Assembly (NCBI GenBank): GCA_016801845.1
Contig: CM028908.1
Location: 27,109,146-27,173,145, forward strand
Direction of reading: 5' to 3'
Source of the DNA: Polydactylus sextarius
Lineage: Eukaryota > Chordata > Actinopteri > Polynemidae
Length of the DNA: 64,000 bases
Shown here: piece after piece, positions 12,801-24,479 of the stretch
Layout: every line of letters begins with the position of its first letter
Position numbering within the stretch: the first letter of the stretch is position 1
The notes under the pieces: generated by a model
Seen by the model: the letters and a program-made list of their open reading frames with translations, nothing else
What the model was told of the DNA's origin: nothing
The model's database searches: none
Position numbers and translations under genes: made by a program

Positions 12801-13286
12801 GTCCAGTAGAGTCCAGTAGAGTCCAGTAGAGTCCAGTAGAGTAGAGACACTACCATGTGGTGGAGAAGAGATGTTATTTCAGTCCGTTTGATTAGAATCA
12901 TGATTCTATATTTTCTAATTGTACTAACGTGACGCTTCATAATGATGTTTGTTCACAACAACAACTACAGTCTCGTCCTACAGGTGGCGACGCTACGTCC
13001 AGTTCAGAACCAGGACTGAGTTCAACACAGACTCGAAAGACAAACCGTTGGGTTACGTTGCTACTAAACACGTCGTTCAGTCAAGAAACCGTAGCTTAAC
13101 GTAACGCAGCTGTTTAACAGCTAACAACAGGCTGGTTAACAGAGAGTGAAGGAAACATAAAGTTCATTAATACATGATGTGTGATCAGACCTGATCCAGG
13201 ACCAGACTCTATAAGTTTGATAATGTTATTGTTTTTTTACAGATAAGGATTATTTCCTGATCGTCATCCAGAATCCTTCAGACTGA
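9816..13286 (+). CDS. dynlrb1: Dynein light chain roadblock-type 1
   Basis: Four coding exons: 9816-9818 (the ATG alone), 10119-10194, 11456-11623 and 13243-13286. They total 291 nt, or 96 aa, the usual length of vertebrate roadblock chains. The protein starts MAEVEETLKRIQGQKGV, carries the conserved STVRDIDPQNDLTFLRVRSK core, and ends DKDYFLIVIQNPSD. The whole chain is one roadblock/LC7 fold, which dimerises and binds the dynein intermediate chain in the cytoplasmic dynein-1 cargo-binding complex. GVQGIII and DKDYFL favour DYNLRB1 over DYNLRB2, and the map1lc3a neighbour matches human DYNLRB1. All junctions are GT/AG. The first coding exon holds only the start codon. Intron 2 carries a repeat whose end lies about 45 bp before exon 3. 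Intron 3 carries another transposon. Confidence 0.96.
10518..11413. mobile_element. Dispersed repeat in dynlrb1 intron 2 (long copy)
   Basis: About 890 bp whose first 310 bp and last 265 bp recur with very few differences at 40668-41222. The second copy lacks the middle (about 10828-11143 here). High identity between dispersed copies of fixed ends points to a non-autonomous transposon; no coding part or clear terminal inverted repeat was seen. It contains a TGACGTCA palindrome at 10690-10697. Confidence 0.7.
12300..12860. mobile_element. Non-autonomous DNA transposon, hAT-like, copy 1
   Basis: The sequence from TCTACTCGACTCG near 12326 to the CCATGTGGTGGAG end near 12863 is repeated almost unchanged at 47521-48030. 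The two ends are rough inverted repeats: CCACCAGCATCTACTCGACT on the left, and a right end that reads AGTAGAGAC...CATGTGGTGG. The body resembles the short hAT-type elements common in fish. The right subterminal zone (12769-12845) is a near-perfect decamer array of GTCCAGTAGA. An open frame of 65 codons on the minus strand (12541-12738) is shared with the other copy but resembles no transposase I know. Confidence 0.7.
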
Positions 13287-13737
13287 ACCAGAAGCAGCTT
13301 CAATATGTCTCGTTACTCTTCTTCTTCTTCTGTCGTATCTTTAAAACAGCAAAACTTTTATTTTTATTTTTTTTTTATCTCTAAAACAAAACAACCAGAA
13401 GCTTTTTCTGCACTAAACTCTAAAGACGTAACAACATGTTGACGTCGTCCTTTCTCTTATTTTATCATTCCAGTTCAGTCTCTCCTGAGTTTGGTCACAG
13501 ATGTTTTATCTACAAACACGTCTACTGAAATACTTTAAAGTCAGACGTGAACAGAACAACACGAGGAGAGAAAACACGTCTGTAGGTGTGAGGAAGTTTT
13601 TTTTTTTTCTGATGGAAACTTTGAGGATCGTTATTTATTGTGTTTGTTGGCAACAGATGTTGAAGTTCAGTATTTCAGTCTTTAGAGCAGAGAACGACAC
13701 ATCAACTTCCTGCTGGTTATTTGTGACAAAATAAGAA

Positions 13738-13743
13738 AATAAA
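13738..13743 (+). promoter_or_regulatory. dynlrb1 polyadenylation signal
   Basis: AATAAA lies about 450 bp past the dynlrb1 stop, followed by a GT-rich stretch (CCTGGTTTGTTTGTTG). It is the best poly(A) site for this gene. Confidence 0.6.
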
Positions 13744-14339
13744 AAACTGTAAAAATGATCCTGGTTTGTTTGTTGTTAATTTTTTGTATTTTTATAAATA
13801 ATTCTACAAAATCCTCTGAAAGAACAGTTTTACTAAATAAGTGTTTTGTTGTAATACTCATTTCAACCACCAGGGGTCGTATCCAGGCTGTAATTAAATA
13901 AAATGGTGTGTTTCGCCCTCTTGTGGCCAAAATGGGAATTACAATAACAAAGACAAAAACACATCACCACTTTAGTATTAAAGTGACACATAATAAAGTG
14001 ACTAAAGCAGAATTAAAGAGTGAACTCACTGTTAGTGAAGCTGAGCTCATTGTTTCCTGATGACAACACAACTATGAATGTCTCAGAAAAACAGTCCTGG
14101 AATAAATAAATAAACATAAATACTTTGTTTATGTTTCAGTTTCTGGTCGTTTAGTCACGTTTTGTTCAGTTTTGGGTTGTTTTATTAAATGTCTTGTCTC
14201 TATGTCTTGTGTTGTGTGTTTTGTCAAATTTGGTTTGTTTTCTTTCTGTTTATGTTTAATAGACAGATAGATAGAGAAATATAAAATAGATATGTAATAA
14301 AACTAGGAATAGAATACACACACATGTGTATGTATGCAG

Positions 14340-14340
<1 letters not shown>

Positions 14341-14383
<43 letters not shown>
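14341..14383. repeat. (TA)n microsatellite
   Basis: An uninterrupted TA run of about 43 bp between dynlrb1 and the Tc1 remnant. Confidence 0.95.
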
Positions 14384-14386
<3 letters not shown>

Positions 14387-14544
14387 ACATGTATTATGGA
14401 AGTCTGATATTGACTTTTTGCTGATATCCAATTTACCAATATCGTCCAAACATTTAATTTCTAATTCTGATATCAACTGATACCAATATATGCAGATTTT
14501 TTTCCCCCAAAAGTGATTGTTGTTGTTATTATTTTGCCTCCCTG

Positions 14545-15175
14545 TTCCAGGCATTATATTATCAGGTTTTTATTATCGTAGGGATTGAGCCGCATTAAGA
14601 CCTGGATGCTGTGGTCCTGCAGCCAGGTTCTACCGGCCCTGGATGTGTGGCCAGAGGCATCATCTTGTTGAAACATCCAGTTTTGACCTCGACATAACTG
14701 TGCACATGCAGAAGGGAGCATGTGGGTTTTGAGAATGGCACAATACTTGGCAGAGTTCAATGTGCCATCACTGACAGTGAGATGACCAACACCAGCAGCA
14801 CTTCATGCGTCCCCAAACCTGATACTGCCTCCACCATGCTTGACAGTAGGTACTGTACATGCTGGAGATAAAGCTTCACCTGCCTTCTGCAGACCCTCAT
14901 TAGCAGAAAGAAGATAAAGCTGGAAAAATGGACTCATCTGACCACAGAATCTTCTTCCAATCCCTGACTGTCCAGTTCTTGTGTACTTTGGGCCCAACAA
15001 CGCCAGCTTATCTCTGCCAGCTAATGTCTCATTGATCTCTGCCAGCCATAAATGATCTAATATTGATGCAGCGCTGGCTTTATATAGACACAAAACATGG
15101 CTACAAAAATTGTGTCTTTTACTAAAAAGCACAATATTCATTAGTGGATCACTAGTACCAAGATGACCCAATACT
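14545..15175 (-). mobile_element. Tc1/mariner transposase remnant
   Basis: Read on the minus strand, Tc1-type landmarks come in the right order. WSDESIF lies near 14920-14945 (first catalytic Asp), KHGGGSI near 14820-14845, FQQDDASGHTS near 14660-14690 (second Asp), and LNPYDN stands where intact copies have LNPIEN (catalytic Glu lost). Frameshifts and stops break the frame and no intact terminal inverted repeats were found, so this is a fossil. Confidence 0.78.
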
Positions 15176-15270
15176 CAAGATTTCTTACGTATTTTTATGG
15201 AACCAATTAATTTCAAATTTTTTTTAAATTTAAGTATTTAATGCAATATTTCACAAATGCATTGGGTGCC

Positions 15271-15445
<175 letters not shown>

Positions 15446-15514
15446 CCATTAATATCAATGTAACAACGGTTCCATTGACATTAACCGTGTTTCTCTGTTA
15501 TAATTTGTTTATTA

Positions 15515-15741
15515 TGGACGCGGCCCCTTTAAGAGCGGCCGGTGACGTCACCGCCCCTGACTCGCTTTGTTTGTGCGGACCTGTTTTGCTTCAGAAGCGA
15601 CGGGACGCGACGGCGACGGACGTTAAAATAAAACCGTCAAAAGAAAAAAGAAAAGAGACTGGGTCCGTGTTACACAGCAGCACCACCCGCGTCATAAACC
15701 GTCTTTACCCCGGTTGTTACCGTGTTATTACACCCACCGAG
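15515..15741 (+). promoter_or_regulatory. map1lc3a promoter and 5' UTR region
   Basis: A CpG-dense block follows the TA repeats. GGTGACGTCACC at 15541-15552 holds a perfect TGACGTCA (15543-15550) next to CCGCCCC. The start codon at 15742 lies 190 bp further on, within the same CpG-rich block. Confidence 0.55.
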
Positions 15742-18145
15742 ATGCCGTCAGACAGACCCTTCAAACAAAGGAGGACCTTCGGTAAGAAAAAAAAGAGGCG
15801 ACGCTGCGTCGCTTCATCGCCTGGAAACAGCAGCTGTAAACGGGGGAGCTGAGCTAGCTAGCCGGCCTGTTAGCCGCCTAGCTTAGCTTCCATCCGCTGA
15901 CAAATGTTGTTACACAGCGATTGTTTATCTGTAATAACGATGTCAGTGTTTATAATCGCAGCACCAGTGACTGATTAGCTCCTGTGTGTTAATTTAAACA
16001 CAACATTATCTTAATGACGTTAATAATAACATGTCATGTTTAATTAAATGTTATATTTAGATTATATTTTGTGTCTTAAATCCATCTGGGTCACTGTCAC
16101 ATTAGCTTTGAAGCTAGCCTGGCCTGGCGTTAGCAGCTTTTATTAACTACCTGCTTTAGCTAGCTACTTAGCTAGCTAGCTAGCTAGCTGGCTAGCTAAA
16201 TAAGCAGTTAACATGTCGTGTTTGCTTCCAAAGGAAAACAACATGTGCTGACACATTATCCAACCACACGTGTTCAGTGATTTATGTTGTAATTTGAGAC
16301 GGAGTGACAGCCCCCTGAGCTGGGTCAGGGAGGAGCCCCGGAGCCCTGGAGCCTGGTGGTGGAGCTCCTCAGTCCTGGTTGCATAATCAGACAAATTCAA
16401 GGAAAAAAAAATAAGCAACAGTCACGGAAACTGCTGCTGCTGCTTCAACTCCATCTACTGCAGCTGACAATCTGCTTCTTGGCTGATCTGTAGTCAGTTA
16501 CCTCCTGCTACTTAAAGTGGAAATATAAAACAATAAAAGACCTTCACCACAGATATGAAGTTAACCAGGTTTTGCAGGTTTTCATGTGACTTGTTGAGGT
16601 TTAAACCGAAAAGTCTTAAAGATAAGAGGAATAATGTAGCGGGCTGTGAAAGTGGAGATGGATCCTGTGGTGATATAATAAGGTGGGGCAGTGGCTGAGA
16701 GACGTGGACAACTACATCTTCTAATAAAGACAAGATAATCTCACTCAGATTAAATCTGCAGGTCAAACTACAACATCTTCTAGTAAAATGAATCATATTC
16801 CAGTAATTAAACAGGACCGTTTGTGTTTGTAGGGTAAGAAAAACATCCTCAGCGTTAAACAAAGACGTCTGTGTTTCTCTGGCGACTGAGCTTTGAACCC
16901 AAAAGAAAAAAAGAAAAAAAAACAACTGAAATGTGTTTTTCTTTCTTTCTTTAGAGAGCTCACTGTGTTGTGAAATAAGATGGTGAGGTTGTCATGTTAA
17001 AGTTAAAGCAGGTGATGAAAATAAACAAATTGATGCAAAAGATGTGAATTATTTAAATCGGATCAACAGACAAAATAAATTAAAAATATGAGCAGTTAAG
17101 TTACAGTAAATCAAATTATTATTATTATTATAGATGCTAATCAATTTGTTTTAAAAGTTTGAATAATTACATAAAAAATAAATGAATCAAAAATTAAAAT
17201 GTCATTATACAAATGTCACCTCCTGGTGGTTGTAGGTGGAATTACACCGAGGCACTGCTGTTTAACTGCTCCTGAGGTCATGTGACCTTTATCTTTAACT
17301 TCATGTCCACGTCACAAACGTCACCTGCTGCTGCAATGAATTATGGGATATGTTGAGCCGGGAGTTTGTTTGTTACCTTAGTGACATAGCTACTAAAGCT
17401 AACTTAACCTAGCTAATTAAGATAACTTAACTTATTTAACCACCGTAGTTAAATTAGCTACTTCCGCTAACTGGGCTACGTTAGCTAACTTCATACACCT
17501 TTGATATAGTTTGATGTCTGAGATAATTTAGCTATTTTAGCTAACATAAACAAGACAAGTTAGTCGCCACATGTGATCTATACGACTGTTGTGTTACTAG
17601 CTAATTAAGCTAACTTAGCTATGTTAGCTTGCTAAGCTAATTTACATACTTTGATTTCAGCTAACTTGGCTACCTTGGCAGCTCAGAGAAAGAAGCTGGA
17701 TCAGTAGTAACTAATGTAGCCTGGTTAAAGTCTAAAACATTAGCTACCTCTTCCACCTGCAGCTAAGCTAGTGTAGCTAACGATAGCTATCTGAGGAGAA
17801 CAACAGCACCGTCCTACAAGGTGTTTATCTCAACTTTAAAATGAGACGTAAACAACACAGTAAACATCAGTAAAAGAAGAAAACAAACAGATCAGACGCC
17901 ATTAAACCAAACACTCGCCTCCTTGTTCTGAGCTTCCTGTGAGTCCAGAGCCAGAAATTAATTTGAACAAACAGGTCGTGTCACTTCTGGTCTCACCTCG
18001 TGTTTCTATTTACATTTATTTTTTCTGTTAAAGTCAAAGAGAAACCTGTTGTTTATAAATCGTGTTGTTGATGTCGTTTGCAGCCGATCGGTGCAAAGAG
18101 GTTCAGCAGATCAGAGAGCAGCACCCCAACAAGATCCCTGTGAGT

Positions 18146-18195
<50 letters not shown>

Positions 18196-20338
18196 CAGCA
18201 TCTGGATCTTGATACGTTCTGAATGTGATGTGATTATTAAAGAGTGAGACAGAAACATGAGCCGGGAAACTGAAAGTCCACCCAGATACTGATGAGAACA
18301 TGGCTACACTAGCTAAGTTAGCTAATTCAGATACGTTAGCTAGCTTTGATACCTCAGGTGGTTCAGTTAATTCAGATAACCAAGTCTGCTAACGTGCTAC
18401 ATTAGTTAGTTTAGCTTATTTAGCTACGTTAGCTATCTTAGCTAATTTATACACCTTCAATATACTTTGATATCTTAGGTAATTTAGCTATTTTAGCTAA
18501 AGCTACTAGATATGCTAGTCTTCATGTGTGATGCATACAGCTATCAAGTTATTAGCTACTTCAGCTAACTGGGCTATGTTAGCTAACCTGGCTAATTTTG
18601 ATTATTATGTTTTTTTAACCACCTTAGTTAAATACTACTTCAGATACCTGGTTACGTTAGCTAATTAAGCCAATTTCATGATACCTTAGAAAATTAGCTA
18701 CTCCACCTAACCTAGCTACATTAACTAACTTAGCTCAATTAGATACCACAGCTAACTTTGTTACCATAGTAACATAGCTACTTAAGCTAATTTTACTTTA
18801 GTAAATTTTGGTACCTTAGTAACGTAACTTTAGCTAAGCTAGTCAATTAAGATATCTTATCTTATTTAACCACCTTAGCTACGTGAGCTAACTTAGCTAA
18901 TTTACATACATTTGCTAACTTTAATATATTAGGTAGTTTAGCTATTCTAGCTAACGTATCAAGACATGCTAGTCTCCACCTGTGACATATATGACTGTCG
19001 AGTTACTAGCTACTCCAGCTAATTTAGCTATATTAGCTAACGTAGCTAATTTAGATACTTTAACTCAGCCATTTGAGCTAACTTGGCTACATTAGTGAGT
19101 CACAGATTACAACACTTAGCGTAGCATGAAGCTAGGAATCTGAGCCTGAGAAGCTCAATAATCAATACAATTAAAACTAAAGTCATTAATCAGTAAGATT
19201 ATCATCAGTTATAATGTTTATTTTTATGACTTTAAATGCTGCGGGTAGATTTTCAGTCTTCCTCTTGGGATCAATAAACGTCTCATATTAATCTATTACA
19301 TTAATAATTTATTGTTGATCATTGTTTTTATTGATCTGAATCCTCTGATAAATATCTCAGAGTCAAACATGATGTTAATATTATATATTTTAATGTTATG
19401 TAAAGATTAAAACGTGTGTTTTCTGTCCTCCAGGTGATCATCGAGAGGTATAAGGGCGAGAAGCAGTTGCCCGTTTTGGATAAAACCAAGTTCCTGGTCC
19501 CGGACCACGTCAACATGAGCGAACTGGTCAAGATCATCAGGTGATTGTTTTTTATTTTGTGTTGTGATTCGACCTCTGGCCACTAGAGGGCGTCGATGTA
19601 ACGGAGACAGGAAGCGTACACTGCTAACGTTAGCATTAGCAAACCTAGCGCACTGGTAACACAACCACTTTTATTGAGTCATAAAGGAGCTAGCGTGGGT
19701 CTCGCTGTGTACAGAGCTGAAAAGCTAACATTAGCGTTAGCAAACCTAGCATGCTAGTGACAACTTTTACAACTGATGGCTGCGACATTAAAGAACAAGC
19801 TAACAAGATCAACAGGAGCTGCGCTGTTAGCAAGTTTGTTAGCAAACTGTAACAACATTAAATACCTGCTACTTTACAACAAAGCTAATAGGATGGCTAA
19901 CATGATTGTTAACAGCTAACAGGACAGCTATCAGCTGACAGCTAACTCAACAGCTTAAAGCTAAAAGGGCAGCTAAGAAATAGCTGACAGCCATCAGAAC
20001 TGCTAACACCTGTCAGGACAGCTAACAAATAGCTAACAGCTAACAGGACAGCTAACCACTATCATCTAGCTCTGTTTTCTTTTGAAAAACTTTTTTCTGA
20101 CATTTTCCTCTGACTTCAGCTCATGAAGCTAAAATAACTAAAACCAAACTTCACTTCATCTGTAAAGTTGTGTTATGACGTTACTGTGGAGCATGAAGGT
20201 TGTAAACAACACGTTAGCTGCTACACATGAGACCAACAACCACGTCACCGTTTAATTGATTTGTTTATATTTGGGTCTAAAGACGTGTGGAACAGACACA
20301 AGAGGAAGGTGAAGTGTGTGTGTTGCTGAGGTCGTAGC

Positions 20339-20372
<34 letters not shown>

Positions 20373-20997
20373 ATTAATGGTCAGTGAATTAAAGTCGCTG
20401 CCAAACGTTGATAATAAACATGAATCATGAATTAAAGAAGCTGCTGAGAGAAAATAAAAGCTTCTTCAACCTTAATAAATAATTATAAAGTTCAGTGATC
20501 TCATCTAAATGAGTAGTTAATCAATCAATGTATTGATTGACATGAGTCACATTATAGAACGCTCTGAACCAATCAGGTGATCTAGAGTCTTTAATATAAA
20601 GAGTTGGTCCAACTCATTACCAGGACGCCATGTTGTTACCCTCAGTCTGTTACTGTCTCAGTTCACACAGTGTTAGTTCATAGTGTCCAACAGTCCACCT
20701 GCTGGTGAAGTGTTGGTCCTGCAGGATGTATTTAACATCAGTGATTAAAATCTCTCCTCCTCCTCCTCATCTTTATCCTCCTCATCCTCCTCCTCTTCAT
20801 CTTCCTCCTCCTCCTCCTCCTCCTCCTCCTCCAGGCGTCGCCTCCAGCTCAACCCCACCCAGGCGTTCTTCCTGCTGGTCAACCAGCACAGCATGGTGTC
20901 AGTTTCCACGGCGATCTCTGAGATCTACGAGCAGGAACGAGACGAGGACGGTTTCCTCTACATGGTCTACGCCTCGCAGGAGACCTTCGGCTGCTAG
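15742..20997 (+). CDS. map1lc3a: Microtubule-associated protein 1 light chain 3 alpha (LC3A)
   Basis: Four coding exons: 15742-15781, 18084-18139, 19434-19540 and 20835-20997. They total 366 nt, or 121 aa, the exact length of human LC3A. The protein starts MPSDRPFKQRRTF, the LC3A N terminus, followed by ADRCKEVQQIREQHPNKIP. Exon 3 starts VIIERYKGEKQLPVLDKTKF. Exon 4 carries QAFFLLVNQHSMVSVST. It is a ubiquitin-like ATG8 protein: ATG4 cuts after the Gly of the C-terminal TFG-C, and that Gly is then joined to phosphatidylethanolamine on autophagosome membranes, where LC3 binds cargo receptors. Only one residue (Cys; Phe in human) follows the Gly. Exon 2's donor runs straight into a CA repeat. 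Exon 4's acceptor is preceded by a CCT repeat of about 75 bp. Introns 1 and 2 hold AGCTAA satellite. Confidence 0.97.
17275..17356. repeat. About 80-bp repeat with palindrome AGGTCATGTGACCT
   Basis: This segment of map1lc3a intron 1 recurs with a handful of changes at 63642-63725. Both copies begin with the near-palindrome AGGTCATGTGACCT and end with GATATGTTG, and both are followed within 60 bp by AGCTAA satellite. The palindrome contains TCATGTGA, an M-box/E-box word of the MITF/TFE type. Confidence 0.7.
17390..17790. repeat. AGCTAA satellite-like DNA, map1lc3a intron 1
   Basis: Irregularly spaced TTAGCTAA, AGCTACTT and GCTAACTT words dominate the stretch, giving a loose period of 7-20 bp. 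The same composition recurs in several blocks elsewhere in the window. Confidence 0.75.
18147..18193. repeat. (CA)n directly after map1lc3a exon 2
   Basis: The CA run begins 7 nt after the exon 2 donor at 18140 (GTGAGTC then CA). CA repeats this close to a 5' splice site are a known type of hnRNP L-bound splicing element. Confidence 0.95.
18300..19090. repeat. AGCTAA satellite-like DNA, map1lc3a intron 2
   Basis: Nearly 800 bp built from TTAGCTAA, TTAGCTAC, GATACCTTAG and similar words, with no exact long period. It fills much of intron 2. Confidence 0.8.
19541..20756. other. map1lc3a intron 3, partly repeat-derived
   Basis: The first 500 bp (about 19620-20060) is rich in AGCTAACAGG and GTTAGC words in a looser form than the intron 2 block. 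A 30-bp (AC)n lies at 20341-20370. I see no exon or RNA gene. Confidence 0.5.
20757..20832 (+). repeat. (CCT)n tract forming the exon 4 polypyrimidine tract
   Basis: A run of TCC, TCA and TCT triplets, almost free of G, ends in CCAG at the exon 4 acceptor (20834). It is far longer than an ordinary polypyrimidine tract and offers many PTB-type sites. Confidence 0.85.
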
Positions 20998-21678
20998 GGA
21001 GGAGGGAGGAGGAGAGGGAGACGGGGGAGGAGGAAGACGACGACCTCCATCTTTTCTCCGTCGTAGTCGAGCACCTTTTGTTTTCTCCGTTGGTCAGTAA
21101 ATGCAACACTAGTTACAAACAGCAGGGGGCGCCCTGCTCAGTGTTTCCTGTTTCACTTTACCTCCCCGTTCTCTGATGAGGGCTGAGGGCTTTTAATTTG
21201 AAAGGGCGGAACAAACAAACAAACAAACAAAACAAAACAACACAAAAAAACACAAAACTAAACAACCTTCCAGAAGTCGGAAGTCGTCTGTAAAGTTCCA
21301 CTAACGATCGATCAATCAGTCGATCGATTGATTGATTCTCGTCGTTGACGTTCATGATGCTGATTCATTCAAACAAACAAACAAACAAACAAACAACAAC
21401 ATCTGGTGATTCTGCCGCCGGACGAGTCACAGTCTGAACTTTTTTTAATCACGTTTTTAGTTTTTTAATTTTTAATTCTCTTCGTTTTTGTTTTGAATTG
21501 ATAGTTTAGTTTAGTTTAGTTTGTGTTTGTCTATAAATATAAATATATATAAATATAAACAATGAGTCCCAAGTTGGTTTTTGTTTTGTTTTTTTTCATC
21601 TTTAATCACATTTTAAAATGTTTAAAAAAAAAAAAAGCCTGAAGCTCAACTTTTGCTACCGAGTAGCTGACAATCAGG

Positions 21679-21680
<2 letters not shown>

Positions 21681-21763
<83 letters not shown>
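21681..21763. repeat. (AC)n microsatellite
   Basis: An uninterrupted AC run of about 83 bp within the map1lc3a 3' UTR. Confidence 0.97.
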
Positions 21764-21765
<2 letters not shown>

Positions 21766-22040
21766 GTAAATCTGGTGAAGTTAATCAGCATCTACATGTG
21801 CAATATTTACCCCACACACACACACACACACTCTCCTCCGTTGTTCATCCTCCGTGTTTCACTGCGACACTACTTCCTGACGTCGCTTCCTCTTCACTAC
21901 GATAAACAACAACAACGTCTCACACATAAACATTAACATGTAAATAAACACTAACGTATAAACACTAATAAACAAACAAACTGAAACAGATTTTAAATTT
22001 TCACCTCGTTTGTTTGACGCCTTGTTCACTTCATGTCTGA

Positions 22041-22067
22041 AACACACACACACACACACACACACAC

Positions 22068-22116
<49 letters not shown>
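22041..22116. repeat. (AC)n microsatellite
   Basis: An AC run of about 76 bp with one interruption near 22068, in the map1lc3a 3' UTR. Confidence 0.96.
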
Positions 22117-22118
<2 letters not shown>

Positions 22119-22139
22119 CGGTCAAACACTAAACCTAAA

Positions 22140-22475
22140 ACGTCATCAGTCGTTAATCTGACGTGACGCTTTTATTTTGACATCGTGTGACTTTTCTGCA
22201 GTAAAACATCGTGTGCGTGTGATGACGATGATGGCGTCACCGTGGCGACGTAATGACGTGACGTAGCGTCGTGATGTGACGACTTGTGACGCCACCTTGT
22301 GACGACGTAACATCGTCATGACGACATGACGTGTCGATGATGACATAGCACTACCATAACGACGTAGTGTCGCCGCGACGACGTAGCGTCGCCCTGATGT
22401 GACGACGCAGCGTCACCGTAACAACGTAGCAACACCGTGGCGACGTAGCGTCACCATGACGACGTAGCGTAGACA
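22140..22475. repeat. CpG-dense tandem repeat, core GACGACGTAGCGTCACC
   Basis: About 330 bp of degenerate tandem units built from GACGACGTAGCGTC, GTGACGACGTAACATCG and GCGTCACCGTGGCGACG, roughly 20-22 bp each. Its CpG density contrasts with the AT-rich flanks. Several units contain TGACGT or ACGTCA half-palindromes. Confidence 0.82.
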
Positions 22476-22979
22476 CATAAACGTACTTCATGTAGGAAAC
22501 AACGAGCTTCTTTTGCACATAAATTAATAGGAAGAAAAAAAGGAGTTTGAGGCTTCGTTTTTTAGGATTTACTGTATCGATGACAACAACGTGATGATGA
22601 TTGTTTTGTATCTGCTCCTGTCGCTTCTTCGTCTCTTCGCATGTTTTCACTTTGTTTCTTTTATAAACGTTGATCAGCTCTAATTGTTTCCGTTTTCATT
22701 TTTCGACACTAAATCCGTTTTAGATGTTTTTTTTCCCAAAAAACCAAAAAGTGAAAATAAATAAAGTTGTATCGTCTGTTTGAGAGAAACATAAATGTGT
22801 GTGTGTGTGTGTGTGTGTGCGAGAAACGATCATATAACCGAGTGTTTTTTTTTTCTTTGCTTCTCTGACGTCGTCGCTGTTGGAGGGAGAGTTTGTAAAT
22901 AATTGACGCGTTGCTACGACTTATTCAAGCATTTGCCAATAAATCAATAAATAAATCAATAAATAAAAAAGTTGCCTTT

Positions 22980-23900
22980 AAACGACTTTGTCTCCTCTTT
23001 TATGTTTTTACACAGATTTTATTCTGATTATTTACATTTATTGATACTTTTGTTTTTCAGGATAAACATTTAAATTAAACTTAAATTTAAATGTTAAAAA
23101 TGTTTCTCATTTTTACTATTTATGCTTTTTCTGTTTTTTAATTAATTTATTAGCAATTATAAATATTGATTTAATTTTTTATTTAATTTACATCTTTTTT
23201 TCTGGATCAACAATTTATTTGTTGTTTTAATTGATAATTAAAATTCAACAATTACTAATTACTTGTTATTTAAATGGCTCCAAATTTAATTTTATATCTA
23301 TATTATTTTTTATTCCTAAAATTTATTTTATTTTTAATTCAAATATTTTTACTTTTTTTTATTTTGTATTTTATTATTTTTAATTTTTCTTACTTTGTTG
23401 GATCAAAATAAGATTTAAAGATTAAAATCTCAAACATTTTACTTTATTTTTATTAATACATTATTCATTTTTGAATCAACATCAAACATTTTTAATTAAA
23501 AATTATTTTAAAATTTAAATTAATATTTTTTATTTTATATAAAAAATAATTACAATAATAATATTAACTAATTTAGTTAATTACTAGTAATTAAATTAGT
23601 CAATTTCTCATTTTATTAATATTTTATTCATGTTTCAGATTTTCTTCAAATACTTTTACTTTTACGTCAAAAAAAGACAAAACTGAATTTGGAAATAAAA
23701 AAAATAAACATTAAATCAACAAAACTTTTTTTAAATATTAATATTTTAGATAAAAAAGCAGCAGCTGTTGTTCAGTTGTTAATTTCTTTTTTAACTAATT
23801 TTAAAAAATGTTCTTAAATTAATTCAACAAATAAAATGAATAAAATAATAATTTTTTACTTGTGACTTCTAGTGAAACTTTTAACGACGCAAAACAAACA
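22980..23900. other. AT-rich spacer between convergent map1lc3a and eif6
   Basis: Very AT-rich sequence with many A and T runs and no exon, RNA gene or transposon that I can recognise. It separates the 3' ends of map1lc3a (+) and eif6 (-). Confidence 0.6.
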
Positions 23901-23904
23901 AACA

Positions 23905-24210
23905 AACAGATAAAAAGATGAATGAGTTTATTTTATTTTAGTTACAAGACGACGACGCTGAGATCAGAGTCCAGAGACGAAGACGTTTCACCTTCGTCTT
24001 CATCAGTTCATCACACACAGTTTTAAACGTTTAACGAGACAAACACTTTGTTTCTCGAACGTCTCCCTCCTCTTCGTGTCGCCGCCTCAGTTTCTCTCCT
24101 CGACGACACGTTTCTGAACAAACGTCGTCCGATGTGAAAACTACGACGGTCTCGACCGATCCCGGTTCAGACGCCGAGTCCACGAGGATCCAGATGAAAC
24201 CTGAAGGTAG
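23905..24210 (-). other. eif6: Probable eif6 3' end with poly(A) signal
   Basis: On the minus strand AATAAA (plus-strand TTTATT, 23927-23932) marks a likely cleavage site near 23910. A polypyrimidine-AG acceptor (TTCTACCTTCAG) lies at about 24203, so the block could be a separate last exon spliced from the GTGACG donor at 25209. Otherwise it is the end of a continuous 1.3-kb 3' UTR. Confidence 0.5.
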
Positions 24211-24479
24211 AAAACGTGTCTGTGATGAAGCAGCGGAGGAAAAGAAACGTTTTGTGGGAGAAGTTTCGGAGGTGATGACGACGAGCCTCAAGGTGGCGTC
24301 GCTTTGTTCGGACCAGAGGAACCAGGAAACGATGCAGGAGGAGGAGTTACGCCATACTGAGGAGAGAAGAAGAAATTCAACGTTTTATTCCAGAGAAACA
24401 AAGAATTGTTTTACTTTAAATTAACCTCCAACATTTGTTGAGATTTAGAAATGTTCAACTTTGGAAACGTTTCACGTTT

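Larger units (their letters stand above)
20998..22975 (+). other. map1lc3a: map1lc3a 3' UTR, about 2 kb
   Basis: No other gene starts before the first strong poly(A) signals. Overlapping AATAAA hexamers lie at 22756-22765, before a GT-rich run, and a second cluster lies at 22938-22970. The stretch holds two long (AC)n runs, a GT run and a CpG-dense tandem repeat. Earlier AT-rich motifs near 21530-21560 could give a shorter 3' end. The extent is inferred. Confidence 0.6.

Noticed and set aside
16512..16925. 137-codon minus-strand frame in map1lc3a intron 1
   Set aside because: Starts in a poly-A/T run, has no domain signature and lies inside an intron with no splice support.
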